Below are positions 9,594 to 19,100 of a stretch of 39,857 bases of DNA, one piece after another. The position numbers and the translations under genes are program-made. Source of the DNA: Planctomycetaceae bacterium (GTDB lineage Bacteria; Planctomycetota; Planctomycetia; Pirellulales; Pirellulaceae); assembly GCA_018658605.1 (NCBI GenBank), contig JABHUV010000186.1:1-39857 (forward strand), in the 5' to 3' direction. Under the pieces are notes generated by a model that worked only from the letters and a program-made list of their open reading frames with translations, made no database searches and was not told where the DNA came from. Each line of letters opens with the position of its first letter. The stretch's first letter is position 1.

Positions 9594-10558
9594 TAGGCTG
9601 GAACAGGAATGGTGCTGACAATATCTGAAATAATACCTTCCACCATCTCACGTTGAGTGCCTTGCATGAACCCTTTGGCCATGACTCGGTGAGCAAGCGC
9701 GGACACGGCAAGTTGTTTGACATCATCGGGTATGACATATTCGCGTTTTTCAAGCATCGCTAGCGATTGACTGGCTCGATACAAACTAATCGCGCCGCGT
9801 GAACTAACTCCCACATGCAAGGCGTCGTTATTACGAGTTGCATTAACAATGGCTAATATGTAGTCGGTCAAAGTATCATCGACTCGGATTTGACGCGCTT
9901 GTTTTTGTAGTTGTAATACATCGTCCGATGTCAATACGGATTGCAGGTGCTCAACCGGTTCACCTTCGCGATGAGATGTTAGCAACTCTCGTTCAAAGCC
10001 TTCATCGGGATAACCCATTGAAATCCGTAAAAGGAAACGATCGAGTTGGCTCTCCGGCAGGCTGTAAGTGCCTTCGAATTCGAAGGGGTTTTGTGTTGCG
10101 ATGACCATGAAAGGTGTTGGTAATGGGTATGTTTTTCCGTCGACGGAAACTTGGCGGTCTCCCATGGCTTCGAGCAGTGCGCTTTGAGTTCTTGGTGGAG
10201 CACGATTTATTTCATCCGCAAGGACGAGATTTGAGAACACGGGACCTTTTTGGAAGAGAAACTCGGACGTGTTGGAATTAAAAACGGTGCTGCCAACAAT
10301 ATCACTAGGCAGTAGGTCGGGTGTGAATTGCAGCCTGCAAAAATCACCAGAGATGCTGCGAGCAATTGCGCGACCGACAAGTGTTTTGCCGACGCCAGGC
10401 ACGTCTTCCAGTAACACATGCTCGCCTGTTAACAGCGCCACAATACAATGGCGAACAACATCTCGTTTGCCAAGGACAACTTGGCACATGTTCTCTTCGA
10501 GCTTATCTAACAATCCGGTGAAGTCAGTGGTGTCGGTGACATCGTTGGTGGTAGCCAT
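9593..10558 (-). CDS. MoxR-family AAA+ ATPase
   Basis: The product is 321 residues, the usual MoxR length. Walker A is PGVGKT (residues 54-59), Walker B is LVLADEINRAPP (111-122), and the sensor-1 region reads FMVIATQNPFEFEGTYSLPE. A C-terminal AAA lid follows (VSSRGAISLYRASQSLA). MoxR ATPases act as chaperones that remodel or activate partner proteins, typically the DUF58/vWA protein encoded next to them. This is the first gene of a four-gene operon. The start codon lies only 7 nt after a long inverted repeat (10566-10631), which leaves no recognisable SD, so expression may depend on that structure. Confidence 0.95.
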   Translation of the reverse strand: MATTNDVTDTTDFTGLLDKLEENMCQVVLGKRDVVRHCIVALLTGEHVLLEDVPGVGKTLVGRAIARSISGDFCRLQFTPDLLPSDIVGSTVFNSNTSEFLFQKGPVFSNLVLADEINRAPPRTQSALLEAMGDRQVSVDGKTYPLPTPFMVIATQNPFEFEGTYSLPESQLDRFLLRISMGYPDEGFERELLTSHREGEPVEHLQSVLTSDDVLQLQKQARQIRVDDTLTDYILAIVNATRNNDALHVGVSSRGAISLYRASQSLAMLEKREYVIPDDVKQLAVSALAHRVMAKGFMQGTQREMVEGIISDIVSTIPVPA

Positions 10559-10565
10559 AGGGGTC

Positions 10566-10631
10566 TTTACGGAAAAATCTAATACGACAAGAAGGAAGAT
10601 GTCCTCTTATCGTATTAGATTTTTCCGTAAA
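10566..10631. repeat. perfect 22-bp inverted repeat (long hairpin) before moxR
   Basis: Positions 10566-10587 and 10610-10631 are perfect reverse complements (22 bp). The 22-nt spacer can pair further with a one-base bulge (AAGAAGGA against TCCTCTT), leaving a loop of about five bases. Each arm carries a run of five A or T. The hairpin lies 65 nt after the stop of the giant GspK-like gene and 7 nt before the moxR ATG. It could be a bidirectional terminator formed by its A- and T-tracts, an RNA element controlling moxR translation, or a MITE-like insertion. No target-site duplication is visible at its edges. Confidence 0.9.
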
Positions 10632-10637
10632 TGGAAC

Positions 10638-10666
10638 CACGAAATAGCGCGAAATAGCACGAATGG
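10638..10666. repeat. 10-bp tandem repeat (CRCGAAATAG)
   Basis: Two full copies of CRCGAAATAG (10638-10647 and 10648-10657) and a partial third (CACGAA) sit just outside the long hairpin. The sequence resembles the short CACGAA-type intergenic tandem repeats I recall from planctomycete and other genomes. That resemblance is from memory, not from a search. Confidence 0.6.
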
Positions 10667-10695
10667 ATCCGCGGTGGCGTAGATATTCTTGACTG

Positions 10696-13600
10696 TTAAT
10701 CGACGTAGCGACGGAGAATGACGGCCTTGTCGACATTATGATTTTCACCAGGCTCAAAGGCGACGGGGATACTGCGGTCGATCATATAGAACGCCCGATG
10801 TCGTTTTATTTGTCCTCGGTCGATACCAACTTCCGCTCCGAATTGGAAACCATCGGGCCGAGCGGGAGTGGGGTTGGTGATACGCTCGACTTCAAAATAA
10901 CCGACCGTAATCCACACTCCATAGACGTTTGACCGCCCGGTTACTAGATTACCCAAGCGTTGTAAACTCTGGTACTTAAACGACGGATTGCGATTCGCGT
11001 TACGGGACGGGTCGGTGTAATGAGAATTGAACAGTGGTTGTGAACCGTTTGGGTTCTTACGAAAAAGCGAGACATCCACATCTGAACGTTCTAGTCCGGG
11101 AAGGGGAACGATATCTCCGCTGCCGCTTGGTCGTATTGGATTCGCAAAGAATGTCGGGAAGGTGGCGTTAAACGGGGGGGTGGCGACATCAGGGGTATAT
11201 CCACGGCGAGAGTTAATCCAATCAGAATATGGCGTTCCCGGATGTCCATTCATCAAGCCATTGTAGACAACTGGGTCAAAAATAGTGTTGATGTTAATCC
11301 TACCGGGATCTCGAAAGTTAGAAATGCGATTAAATGGTGGATGCATTTCATTGGTACCAAAGCCGTTTCCTTGAAAGACATGTGGATTCAAGAAGGTTTG
11401 CGCTCCCGCATAATGCGATGGGACCTCTGTATAGTCAAACAATCGGTGGAAGTTTGTTTGGTCATTACCCGACTCAAAGAAATTTAGCAAATGGTGGTAT
11501 TGCCCATCCTGAGGGTCTCCGTTGGGAATTGCGTCGAAAGGGTTGATTGCCGAATTGAAATGTGCATAGTCATGCAGCAACCGCGAGGAACGGCTTCTGG
11601 GAACCATCATTAATTCAAACTGGCTGACAAATGGGCGATTGTTCCACTGCAACCAAGGGAAAGGATGCCCAGTCGTATCATTAACTTCTCCATTGGGTAA
11701 TGGAGCACCATAGGGGGTATTTAGGTATCCTAGAGTTGTTCGTAAGGGATAGTTGAAAACGTGCATCATCGCCGGATTCTGGTTATCAGCAACCACAGGA
11801 TCACTATTAGGTTCATGTTGCCATAAAACACGTGATTGGACTACACCACCATCACCGCGTTGATGTGCGTTGAAACGACAAGGGATGGTGGTGTCAATTG
11901 TAGGTACAGCTCCATCATTTTCGACTCCATTGAAGGCTGTGACATTGATTGAATGTGAATCGATTGTTCGATAGGGGTTGGTGGTTGCATTGTGGGGTTG
12001 TAGCGGATTAGCCAAACGTTGTAGATGAACGACCGCATAGTCAAGAGTTGTTCCGTCAGTGATTACAGCCCTCCGTGGATTGCCACCCATATACGCAGCG
12101 TCATTCCAGTACCGCTCATCTAGTGGTTCATCGGCGATTGTCTCTAGTTGTGGTTCCTCGTCTTGCCACGCAGCCGGATCTGCTAAGACTACAGGGTATC
12201 CGCCTAGCGGTTCGGTAAGACTGAGTGAATGGGGTACACCGACCCCGCCTGCGATATGGGAATCAATGACGATTGCAATTGGTGGAGCATTAGCATCGGT
12301 ACCAGCGTCCGCTGCGTCCCCAAACCCACCAAGGTTATTTAGCAGGCGAACTTGGTTCCCTTGAGTAGGATCAATATTTGGAGTGAGTGCAAAATGGCGA
12401 GTCTGATTATATTCAAGGGTTTCATTGCCACCGCGAGAGGTAGCGTCGGAGTGCCGTCCGATGAACGATCGTTTGGTATTATCGCCGAATATATCGTTCG
12501 GGATTACCAGATCGTCCTCATCCACATTATCGCCACTACTGCCAATCACGGCATAGCGTCCTGGAAGAAGTGGCGCTACGACATTATTTGAATAGTATTG
12601 CTCACGACCTTTACCGGCTCCGTTTATATTAAGAATTTCAGCGGGATCACGACTGAAATAAATCGCCCGTTCCACATGATCGGCGTCGGGTTGTTGATTC
12701 GGATCCCAGTGGTCAGGGTCTTCGTCTTGATCGTCGCCTCGCACAACAATCATCCGCCATACAGGTGATCTTATACCCGCCGGATTGGCATAAAAGGAGG
12801 TTTGATTAAGACGCACACCATTGGTGTTCCCATAAAATTCTGCGGGGTGCCAACTGCCTGTACCCACAACGCCAGCGGGATTGATTCCAGGACTGTGCCA
12901 AGGATTGTAGAGTTCAAAGAAAGCACCACTACGTGGCAGCAAGCGTTGGTCAAAGTCAGTTTCTCCGTTGTTACCAAATTTGGCGGCTTGCCCTCCACCA
13001 TCTGGTTGCTCCGTATCGAGGTCTTCGGTACGTCGATCGTGGTAGACGAGTGATTCGGTAATTAGCAATTCCGGACGTTCGGTGCCCCAGACCAACGCTC
13101 GTTCGACATGAGCATCATCTGCGGTGCCAATAATCCCATCGACGTCCCAACCATTGAATGGATTGAGGTCAAATTCAAAGGGAGTCATGATGGAATCGGC
13201 ATCACGGAAATCAACAGCATTGACCGCCCACTGAGCTAGATTGAATTCTTTTTCATCGCCGGAACCATCGCCACTGTAATCATCGTTGACACGAACTGCA
13301 CCGCCGAAATCGATTTGGTCACGTTCGTTCATGAGCAACATTAGTACGTAAAGTTGACGCGCATAATGATGGCGGGCTAAGAATGCATTGGGATCGGCAA
13401 CACTAGCAATCCCGTCATTGTCGTGGTCAAACCAGACTGCATTACCAAATACCGCGGGCCATAGTTGTTCACGAGACGCTGCTTCGATAAAGTTATCGAC
13501 AACTCCATCACCGTTGTCATCAAATCCGTTACCAAAGGGACGATTAACATTCATTTTGAGGCCATCGAAAATGCTAATCGCAATTAAGGGGGAGCGGGTG

Positions 13601-15750
13601 TCATCCCCGTAGCCAGCGTCGAAAATGTCATCGGGAGTACCTGTAGCATCATCATCGTTGCCAGCGGTGCCCCAACGACCGTCAGGACCTTTGGTCCATG
13701 ACATCAGATTGTTCAAGGCAATTTCTTGTAACTCCGGGAGTATAATAGCTCCCAGCATCGTTTGAACATCGGAATCTTGTAACATGCGGGCGCGTAGTAG
13801 TTGCGAGGCATGGCTACCGTCTACGTAGCTGGTCCGGCCAGAGCGGAGGCGATTGGGAATTTGAACAGCTGGCACAGGTGGATCAAAACTTGCGGATGTG
13901 ACGCTGCGGCGGTTCGCAGCAGTGGCGATCGAATTACCATCAAAGGAGTTAGTGAGTTTGTAGATGCGTGAAGCGCCATTACCGCTGATAGCCCCACTGT
14001 TATAGGTATAGGGGTTATCCGGATCGTGTGACCGCAATATTGCTTCAAGTTCATGGGCAGTGAAGAGTTGGTCTGAGGCTTGGGGGCTTACCATATTTAG
14101 CTCATAGGGATTATCTACGATGGTGTGTCGGAGACCTGCCACGTTTGGTGCTGTAGACAAGGGCCCAGTTGCTGGGGTTTGCGAAACTTCATAGACAACG
14201 TTCCCACTACGGTTAATACCATGAGCGAGTTCGCCATGGATGTCCGGCATGGACTGGAATGAGGTGTAACGGTGGATTGGGATTGAAAAGTTGGGGGGAT
14301 GATGACCGGGATTATGACCAAAGATAAAATAAGAAAAGTAGTCAATCCCAGTGCCACCGGGAGATTGTTCCCATTTATAACGTCCGGGAGTTTCACCGGT
14401 TACGCCCATTAATAACTGGTAATATTCGGTTTGTGGAAATAACGAACCAAGGTTAATTTCGGCTGGGCCAAAACCAGACCCTCGAGGAAACCCCGCTGAA
14501 GTTGTGCCGCCGGCGAGTGGAACGGGGGCATTGGTCGCATTAGCTAGGTAATGCATCTGATTACCATGGGCGTTTAGGTTGAGGCGCCCATCCATGTCAG
14601 TACACAAAATGGCAAACAATGGTTTGTATTGCCGTCCGCTGGAATCAGTTTGAATGGGGAAGCCCATATCAACCCAGACGCTGTCAGGGTGGCCATCACC
14701 GTCGTTATCGATGTCCCAAGGGCCGTATAATAATGCATTTTGATTATTTTGATTTAAAACATCTTGACCGCCATTGGCTAAACTCCAGTGTGGGTTACTG
14801 CCAGTGAAATTTGGATGATGCCCGGGCCATGGCATCGGCCGCATAAGTACTTTATCACGGTTGGCCATCCATTCAGCTCCGCCGTTTTTTTGCCGCCAAT
14901 AATGGATCAGTGCTGGACGGTGAAAAGATGGGATTACGAAATCTAGTCCGCGATTTGCTGGATTGGGATTACTTAACAGTGCCGCCATTGCCATGTTTTG
15001 GTAGTCAGGTACGTCGTATCCTTCATTGGCACCACCGCGACGAAAGTTGTCAAATTGTTGAGTTGTATCAGTAGATCGGTTGGGTAGTAAGGCCGCGGTG
15101 GAAAGTTGACCATATCGCGGCACGCCTGCGTTGGAAACGAGTCCAAATCCTGTTCCACTGAAGTCTCGACCATTGATAAGTAGTTTTTTGTTAACGAAAT
15201 GTGCAGGGGCGATCGTATTAGAGATAGATTTAGGGAAAAGTATTCGTAGCTTGTAGTTCGCATTCGCGGTATTCGGCAGTGGAGATGATTTCAGGATGCG
15301 TCCACTGATGTTTTTGGCGACGCTGTCGAGGAACGTTATGACTCTTCCGTTTAAAGCGCCGAGACTTCGCAATGCCGGCGGCAAATTTTGCACGTTGACT
15401 TGCATTTCCAATATTTGATTACTGGCGTAATAATTGGGGGGTGCGAGTATTGTCGCTTCTTTGGAAAAGTGCCCATATTTGTCTTGCAGCAGACTGTGCC
15501 CTCGAACTGCAGATCCTGAAAAATCGGTGTCTCGCAGTAGCTGATACATAGCGCTGTCGAGATGTTTTTGCGGCGGAACGCCCAGTTGTCGTGCTTGGGA
15601 ATTGGTAATCGCGGCGCGTTTAAAGTGGCCTGAGACGACTACATACGTGACTCCAATGAGCATGAACATTGTGAGGAGGCTGATGATCGCCAGCAGGATG
15701 ACTCCACGCTGCTGGCGTCGCCTAATACTTCTGGTGTTAATCCTCGTCAT
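10696..15750 (-). CDS. giant GspK-like pseudopilin (1684 residues) with Ca-binding-like acidic repeats
   Basis: The N-terminus has a class III-type signal: basic RRRQQRG, then VILLAIISLLTMFMLIGVTY, with cleavage expected after Gly. There is no Glu at +5, a feature of GspK minor pseudopilins, which cap the filament tip. GspK is normally about 330 residues; this protein is about five times longer. The remainder carries D/N/G motifs resembling calcium or dockerin loops: DIDNDGDGHPDSVWVD near 347, DDNGDGVVDN near 743 and DHDNDGIASVAD near 777. GspK of enterotoxigenic E. coli is known to bind calcium, so these motifs are consistent with a tip role. GAGGAA about 6 nt before the ATG is a good SD. 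It is the last gene of the filament cluster, 92 nt after the PilV-like gene. Confidence 0.83.
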   Translation of the reverse strand: MTRINTRSIRRRQQRGVILLAIISLLTMFMLIGVTYVVVSGHFKRAAITNSQARQLGVPPQKHLDSAMYQLLRDTDFSGSAVRGHSLLQDKYGHFSKEATILAPPNYYASNQILEMQVNVQNLPPALRSLGALNGRVITFLDSVAKNISGRILKSSPLPNTANANYKLRILFPKSISNTIAPAHFVNKKLLINGRDFSGTGFGLVSNAGVPRYGQLSTAALLPNRSTDTTQQFDNFRRGGANEGYDVPDYQNMAMAALLSNPNPANRGLDFVIPSFHRPALIHYWRQKNGGAEWMANRDKVLMRPMPWPGHHPNFTGSNPHWSLANGGQDVLNQNNQNALLYGPWDIDNDGDGHPDSVWVDMGFPIQTDSSGRQYKPLFAILCTDMDGRLNLNAHGNQMHYLANATNAPVPLAGGTTSAGFPRGSGFGPAEINLGSLFPQTEYYQLLMGVTGETPGRYKWEQSPGGTGIDYFSYFIFGHNPGHHPPNFSIPIHRYTSFQSMPDIHGELAHGINRSGNVVYEVSQTPATGPLSTAPNVAGLRHTIVDNPYELNMVSPQASDQLFTAHELEAILRSHDPDNPYTYNSGAISGNGASRIYKLTNSFDGNSIATAANRRSVTSASFDPPVPAVQIPNRLRSGRTSYVDGSHASQLLRARMLQDSDVQTMLGAIILPELQEIALNNLMSWTKGPDGRWGTAGNDDDATGTPDDIFDAGYGDDTRSPLIAISIFDGLKMNVNRPFGNGFDDNGDGVVDNFIEAASREQLWPAVFGNAVWFDHDNDGIASVADPNAFLARHHYARQLYVLMLLMNERDQIDFGGAVRVNDDYSGDGSGDEKEFNLAQWAVNAVDFRDADSIMTPFEFDLNPFNGWDVDGIIGTADDAHVERALVWGTERPELLITESLVYHDRRTEDLDTEQPDGGGQAAKFGNNGETDFDQRLLPRSGAFFELYNPWHSPGINPAGVVGTGSWHPAEFYGNTNGVRLNQTSFYANPAGIRSPVWRMIVVRGDDQDEDPDHWDPNQQPDADHVERAIYFSRDPAEILNINGAGKGREQYYSNNVVAPLLPGRYAVIGSSGDNVDEDDLVIPNDIFGDNTKRSFIGRHSDATSRGGNETLEYNQTRHFALTPNIDPTQGNQVRLLNNLGGFGDAADAGTDANAPPIAIVIDSHIAGGVGVPHSLSLTEPLGGYPVVLADPAAWQDEEPQLETIADEPLDERYWNDAAYMGGNPRRAVITDGTTLDYAVVHLQRLANPLQPHNATTNPYRTIDSHSINVTAFNGVENDGAVPTIDTTIPCRFNAHQRGDGGVVQSRVLWQHEPNSDPVVADNQNPAMMHVFNYPLRTTLGYLNTPYGAPLPNGEVNDTTGHPFPWLQWNNRPFVSQFELMMVPRSRSSRLLHDYAHFNSAINPFDAIPNGDPQDGQYHHLLNFFESGNDQTNFHRLFDYTEVPSHYAGAQTFLNPHVFQGNGFGTNEMHPPFNRISNFRDPGRININTIFDPVVYNGLMNGHPGTPYSDWINSRRGYTPDVATPPFNATFPTFFANPIRPSGSGDIVPLPGLERSDVDVSLFRKNPNGSQPLFNSHYTDPSRNANRNPSFKYQSLQRLGNLVTGRSNVYGVWITVGYFEVERITNPTPARPDGFQFGAEVGIDRGQIKRHRAFYMIDRSIPVAFEPGENHNVDKAVILRRYVD

Positions 15751-15842
15751 AATATTTCCTCAATATGTGCCGTGCGGCGTGTGTTGTTTTGCTGCTGCGG
15801 CACCGATTTCGCGCCCCTGCGAAAATGGTCACTGTTGATAAG

Positions 15843-16970
15843 TTAATAAAGCGAAGTTGATTCCATACGTATTGTTTTTTCAAACACTCCGATCACTCCC
15901 GGAATGAATGTGACGTGAGTTGTGTACGTGCCATTATGCCACTCCGGTCGACTCCAATCTGGTCCTTGTAAAGTCGCATGTCGGTAATATTCCCCGGCGG
16001 CATTAATCTGGTTTATCGGTGTTTCATCTTCGATATAGGAGATGCGATACCAGCGAAAACAGTAACGAATATTTGAGTCTGCCGATAGCATGACCCAATC
16101 CCCATGTTTCAGTTCAAGTTGCGTAGGGTCTGAGAGGCCAGTGGTCGGGTCTAGGGGCGCTGACAATTGAATTTCGCCGCCGCCAAATCCTCGGTTGAGG
16201 AACGTGATGTTTAACGGGCGTTCTTTTTCTGGGTCTGCATTGGCATCGGTATAGTTAATAAATCGATTGTTAAAGATAACGATGGAGAGTAGATATTGGT
16301 CGGTAGGTTCGAGCGTATTGTTATTTTGCGGATCTTCTCTGTTACGGTTGGGAGTCAAAGTAGCCATCCAACTGGTTTCTGCTGCATTGAGACGTTTAGC
16401 CTTATTTTCAATCCACATTTGTTGTGGCAATTCCGTTGCACTCGGAGGTTTACTGATAGAAAGATCGTCTTTCGCAATAAATATTTCACGGCTTTGAAAC
16501 AGCGACAGGGGTAGATTTTGTGTGGGAAAGGCGGGATTTGGATTTTTCAACGTCACTCGTCGCATTTGCACGAGATTGGCTGCGGGGGGCCTTCCAGGGA
16601 ATAAATTGAACTCATGAGTATTCGGATTTCCATCTACGACCTGTTGAGCTATGAAAAACGGATCAATGCAAAATGACGGACTTGGTTCGTTACCTGGACC
16701 ATATAAATTACTTGACAATACGGATGTAAAGGTAGTAGAACTCGTAGGCCACAGCAGGTTGTCGGGACGTCGCATTTTACGAGTATCGAATTCTGCGATA
16801 GCATTAAGCCCCGCATTACTCATGGCATCGGCTTCCAGTCCCTGAGTCATTTGTACTCCGGCTATCATTATCAGGCCGGCAACGCCCAGTAATCCGGTGA
16901 CAATGATTCCCACGGAAAAAAGCACTTCGATGATGGTGACACCAGCTAAATGTTGTTTACGGTAGTTCAT
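15843..16970 (-). CDS. PilV/GspI-like prepilin
   Basis: The product is 375 residues. The type III signal KQHLAG / VTIIEVLFSVGIIVTG has Glu at +5 and a hydrophobic helix of about 20 residues, and the region GLLGVAGLIMIAGVQMTQG is typical of PilV/GspI-class minor pilins. The rest is a long, mostly beta-like domain with no recognised family, far longer than usual GspI (about 120 residues). Its ATG comes 2 nt after the stop of the preceding prepilin gene, so translation is probably coupled. It likely belongs to the tip complex with the GspK-like protein. Confidence 0.85.
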   Translation of the reverse strand: MNYRKQHLAGVTIIEVLFSVGIIVTGLLGVAGLIMIAGVQMTQGLEADAMSNAGLNAIAEFDTRKMRRPDNLLWPTSSTTFTSVLSSNLYGPGNEPSPSFCIDPFFIAQQVVDGNPNTHEFNLFPGRPPAANLVQMRRVTLKNPNPAFPTQNLPLSLFQSREIFIAKDDLSISKPPSATELPQQMWIENKAKRLNAAETSWMATLTPNRNREDPQNNNTLEPTDQYLLSIVIFNNRFINYTDANADPEKERPLNITFLNRGFGGGEIQLSAPLDPTTGLSDPTQLELKHGDWVMLSADSNIRYCFRWYRISYIEDETPINQINAAGEYYRHATLQGPDWSRPEWHNGTYTTHVTFIPGVIGVFEKTIRMESTSLY

Positions 16971-16972
16971 GA

Positions 16973-18079
16973 TTAGTTACCTTCACTTCCCGTACCACTG
17001 CGAACGAGTAGTCGAGCCGCTGCGATATTTTCGGGATCACTATAAGATGAACCAGCGATGCTATCTACGTTTTCACTGACGATAGACCCAGTGCGGTGGT
17101 CGATGGACACCCAACGGTTATTCATATCCTCGACATTCCCTTTTTCTGTTTCGTCGTCGAGAATGATGTTAGTGGGAGAAACTTGATTTTGACGTCCCAC
17201 CAGTAAGTGTATCCATCCCATCGGCTGAGATTGTATGCCCTTATTCCAAATGGTAGCGACGCCACCGCTGGGATTGAACATGAGAATGACTGGGCGTCTG
17301 TTTGGTGGATCTGTTGTTGTTAGAAATTCGTTTTGCCCGGCCATCGTGCCCGACACACTTAAGTCGATGACCGCACCGGCTGGCAAATTAAGTGGTGGCA
17401 AAAATGATTTTTTAGGAAGCCGGTGAATTTGGTATGGCACACCAGATGAATTGCTCAAGTTCGCGAAATTCAGCCGACCATGTCGCTGGTTATTTCTTAA
17501 TTGGTAGTTATTTCCATTTCGCACAGCATCGTAATAGGGGCCGCGATAATTAAATTGGATTTTAAAACTATCACCGTCTTTTATTAAGTGATTGTTTGGA
17601 TGATGTAAAATAGGGTCTGCTTCATATTCCCGCATCCCGCTCGGATCATATATTGGCGTACCGTCCGGATTGTTTCTCGGAGTGGGCAAATAAAAATTTA
17701 AAACGCCTGTGCTGCTAATTCTGACAAATGAGTTGCGCAAATTACCGGAATAGGGCAATGGAACTTCTGCCAAGTATACTGAAACAGAATGATTTGCACT
17801 GACGATTGGATCACCATCATTAACTCGCTCGATCCAGACACCAACGGGGCGTCCCAGTTGTTGAGCACGTGCTTGGGCACTGCCAATAAAGGCATTAAGT
17901 TGTCGCTCTGCTTCACGTAATGCTCGATTGCGATTTTGATATCGAATGGTGGGAATCATGACGCCCGTAAGAAGCATGATGATTGTGATGACCACGAGTA
18001 ATTCGATCATGGTCATGGCACGAGTCGATTGCTGACGCAATTGGCGGTTGATTTGGTATTTTTGTAAGTGCAGCAGCAT
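16973..18079 (-). CDS. GspH/FimT-like prepilin
   Basis: The product is 368 residues. A 21-residue basic leader ends in RA, followed by MTMIELLVVITIIMLL with Glu at +5, so Ala replaces the usual Gly at -1. After the helix, the stretch ALREAERQLNAFIGSAQARA followed by QLGRPVGVWIERV is the typical start of a GspH/FimT pilin. The C-terminal part is longer than in GspH and unassigned. The ATG overlaps the previous stop as TAATG. A tip or subterminal minor pseudopilin is the likely role. Confidence 0.87.
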   Translation of the reverse strand: MLLHLQKYQINRQLRQQSTRAMTMIELLVVITIIMLLTGVMIPTIRYQNRNRALREAERQLNAFIGSAQARAQQLGRPVGVWIERVNDGDPIVSANHSVSVYLAEVPLPYSGNLRNSFVRISSTGVLNFYLPTPRNNPDGTPIYDPSGMREYEADPILHHPNNHLIKDGDSFKIQFNYRGPYYDAVRNGNNYQLRNNQRHGRLNFANLSNSSGVPYQIHRLPKKSFLPPLNLPAGAVIDLSVSGTMAGQNEFLTTTDPPNRRPVILMFNPSGGVATIWNKGIQSQPMGWIHLLVGRQNQVSPTNIILDDETEKGNVEDMNNRWVSIDHRTGSIVSENVDSIAGSSYSDPENIAAARLLVRSGTGSEGN

Positions 18080-19026
18080 TATGGGTTCACCTCTATTTGA
18101 TGATTAGAGATGTTGTCTAGAATGGTGTCGTCGATCGGTGTTCCGTGAGTAGAAGAAAAAGGATCATTGTATTGTGTGACATTCGTGTAATCCGTGCCAA
18201 AATTCAGCCCAAATTCACCATTACGGCCAGCTGACATGATTAGGGGGAAGAGGTTAAACGGATCATTTGCAGGGTCGTCATCCAATAATCTGGAATCAGC
18301 AGCACCCATGTCGGTTGCATCAGGAGAATCAACAGAATTAATGTCCTGAATATCGGAATATCGTGATTGATGGCGAGGATTGTGGATTCCTAGTCGATAC
18401 GAAAAACCAGGGGCCCAGCGTAAAAAACCGATGGGCTGGCCAAAACCGTCCAATATTTCAGGCATTCCATCGTTATCGGTGTCGCCAATTTCGCTAGGAA
18501 AAAAGAAATCTAAAGCACTGGAATCACGATCTTGCATTAACGAAAGGATTAAATACAGACATTCGGCTCCTTGGTGAAACTTGCGCGCTTCAACAAGGTC
18601 GACTTGGTTAAGTCTATTGTTGAAAGTATTAGTGGTAGGAGGTCGTCTAGAAAAAACAGTTGGTGCTGTCCGGAAATCGTCAAATCGTTCCGGCATCTCC
18701 AAGCGTAGTAATTCGCGACGTGCTAGTAGGATTTGCTGTGGGATGGGTATAGAACTTGCCGGGGATAACTGAATGGGCAATGGCTTATGCAGCAGTTCAT
18801 CCCAGCGACGAGTGATTAGCTGATCAATTTTTTTGATTTGTTGTTGGCAGCGCCCTTTTTTGGACGAGGCTTGGAGTTCGGTGAGCGCGATGAGCAAAGC
18901 AGCGGATAGCAGCGAAATGATCGCCATCACGACCAACAACTCGATGAGTGTAAACCCAACAACCTGGCGCAGCACGCTGGTTCTTGGCGGTTGATCTTGA
19001 TTGGAATTAGGTGAATAGTTTGGCAT
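18079..19026 (-). CDS. prepilin with N-terminal methylation motif
   Basis: The product is 315 residues. A leader of about 25 residues ends in G, followed by FTLIELLVVMAIISLL, a near-consensus class III signal with Glu at +5. After the helix comes a coiled, basic region (LQASSKKGRCQQQIKKID) and then a segment with Asp-rich loops (GDTDNDGMPE). The subclass (GspG, H or J) cannot be assigned from sequence alone; GspJ-like is possible from its place between the G-like and H-like genes. It is coupled to the next gene through a TAATG overlap. Only a weak AAGAAG precedes the ATG. Confidence 0.85.
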   Translation of the reverse strand: MPNYSPNSNQDQPPRTSVLRQVVGFTLIELLVVMAIISLLSAALLIALTELQASSKKGRCQQQIKKIDQLITRRWDELLHKPLPIQLSPASSIPIPQQILLARRELLRLEMPERFDDFRTAPTVFSRRPPTTNTFNNRLNQVDLVEARKFHQGAECLYLILSLMQDRDSSALDFFFPSEIGDTDNDGMPEILDGFGQPIGFLRWAPGFSYRLGIHNPRHQSRYSDIQDINSVDSPDATDMGAADSRLLDDDPANDPFNLFPLIMSAGRNGEFGLNFGTDYTNVTQYNDPFSSTHGTPIDDTILDNISNHQIEVNP

Positions 19027-19100
19027 GAACTTCTTGACGTCTTATTAGCTAGTCTCCAATGCCCCTGGAACTTGTATCGTAGTCGGTAAAGGTTGAGCGA

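Noticed and set aside
10269..10757. Two small frames on opposite strands (10269-10682 plus, 10524-10757 minus) sharing a RIRFFRK phrase
   Set aside because: The shared phrase arises because both frames read through the same inverted repeat (10566-10631), and neither has a start signal or coding character.
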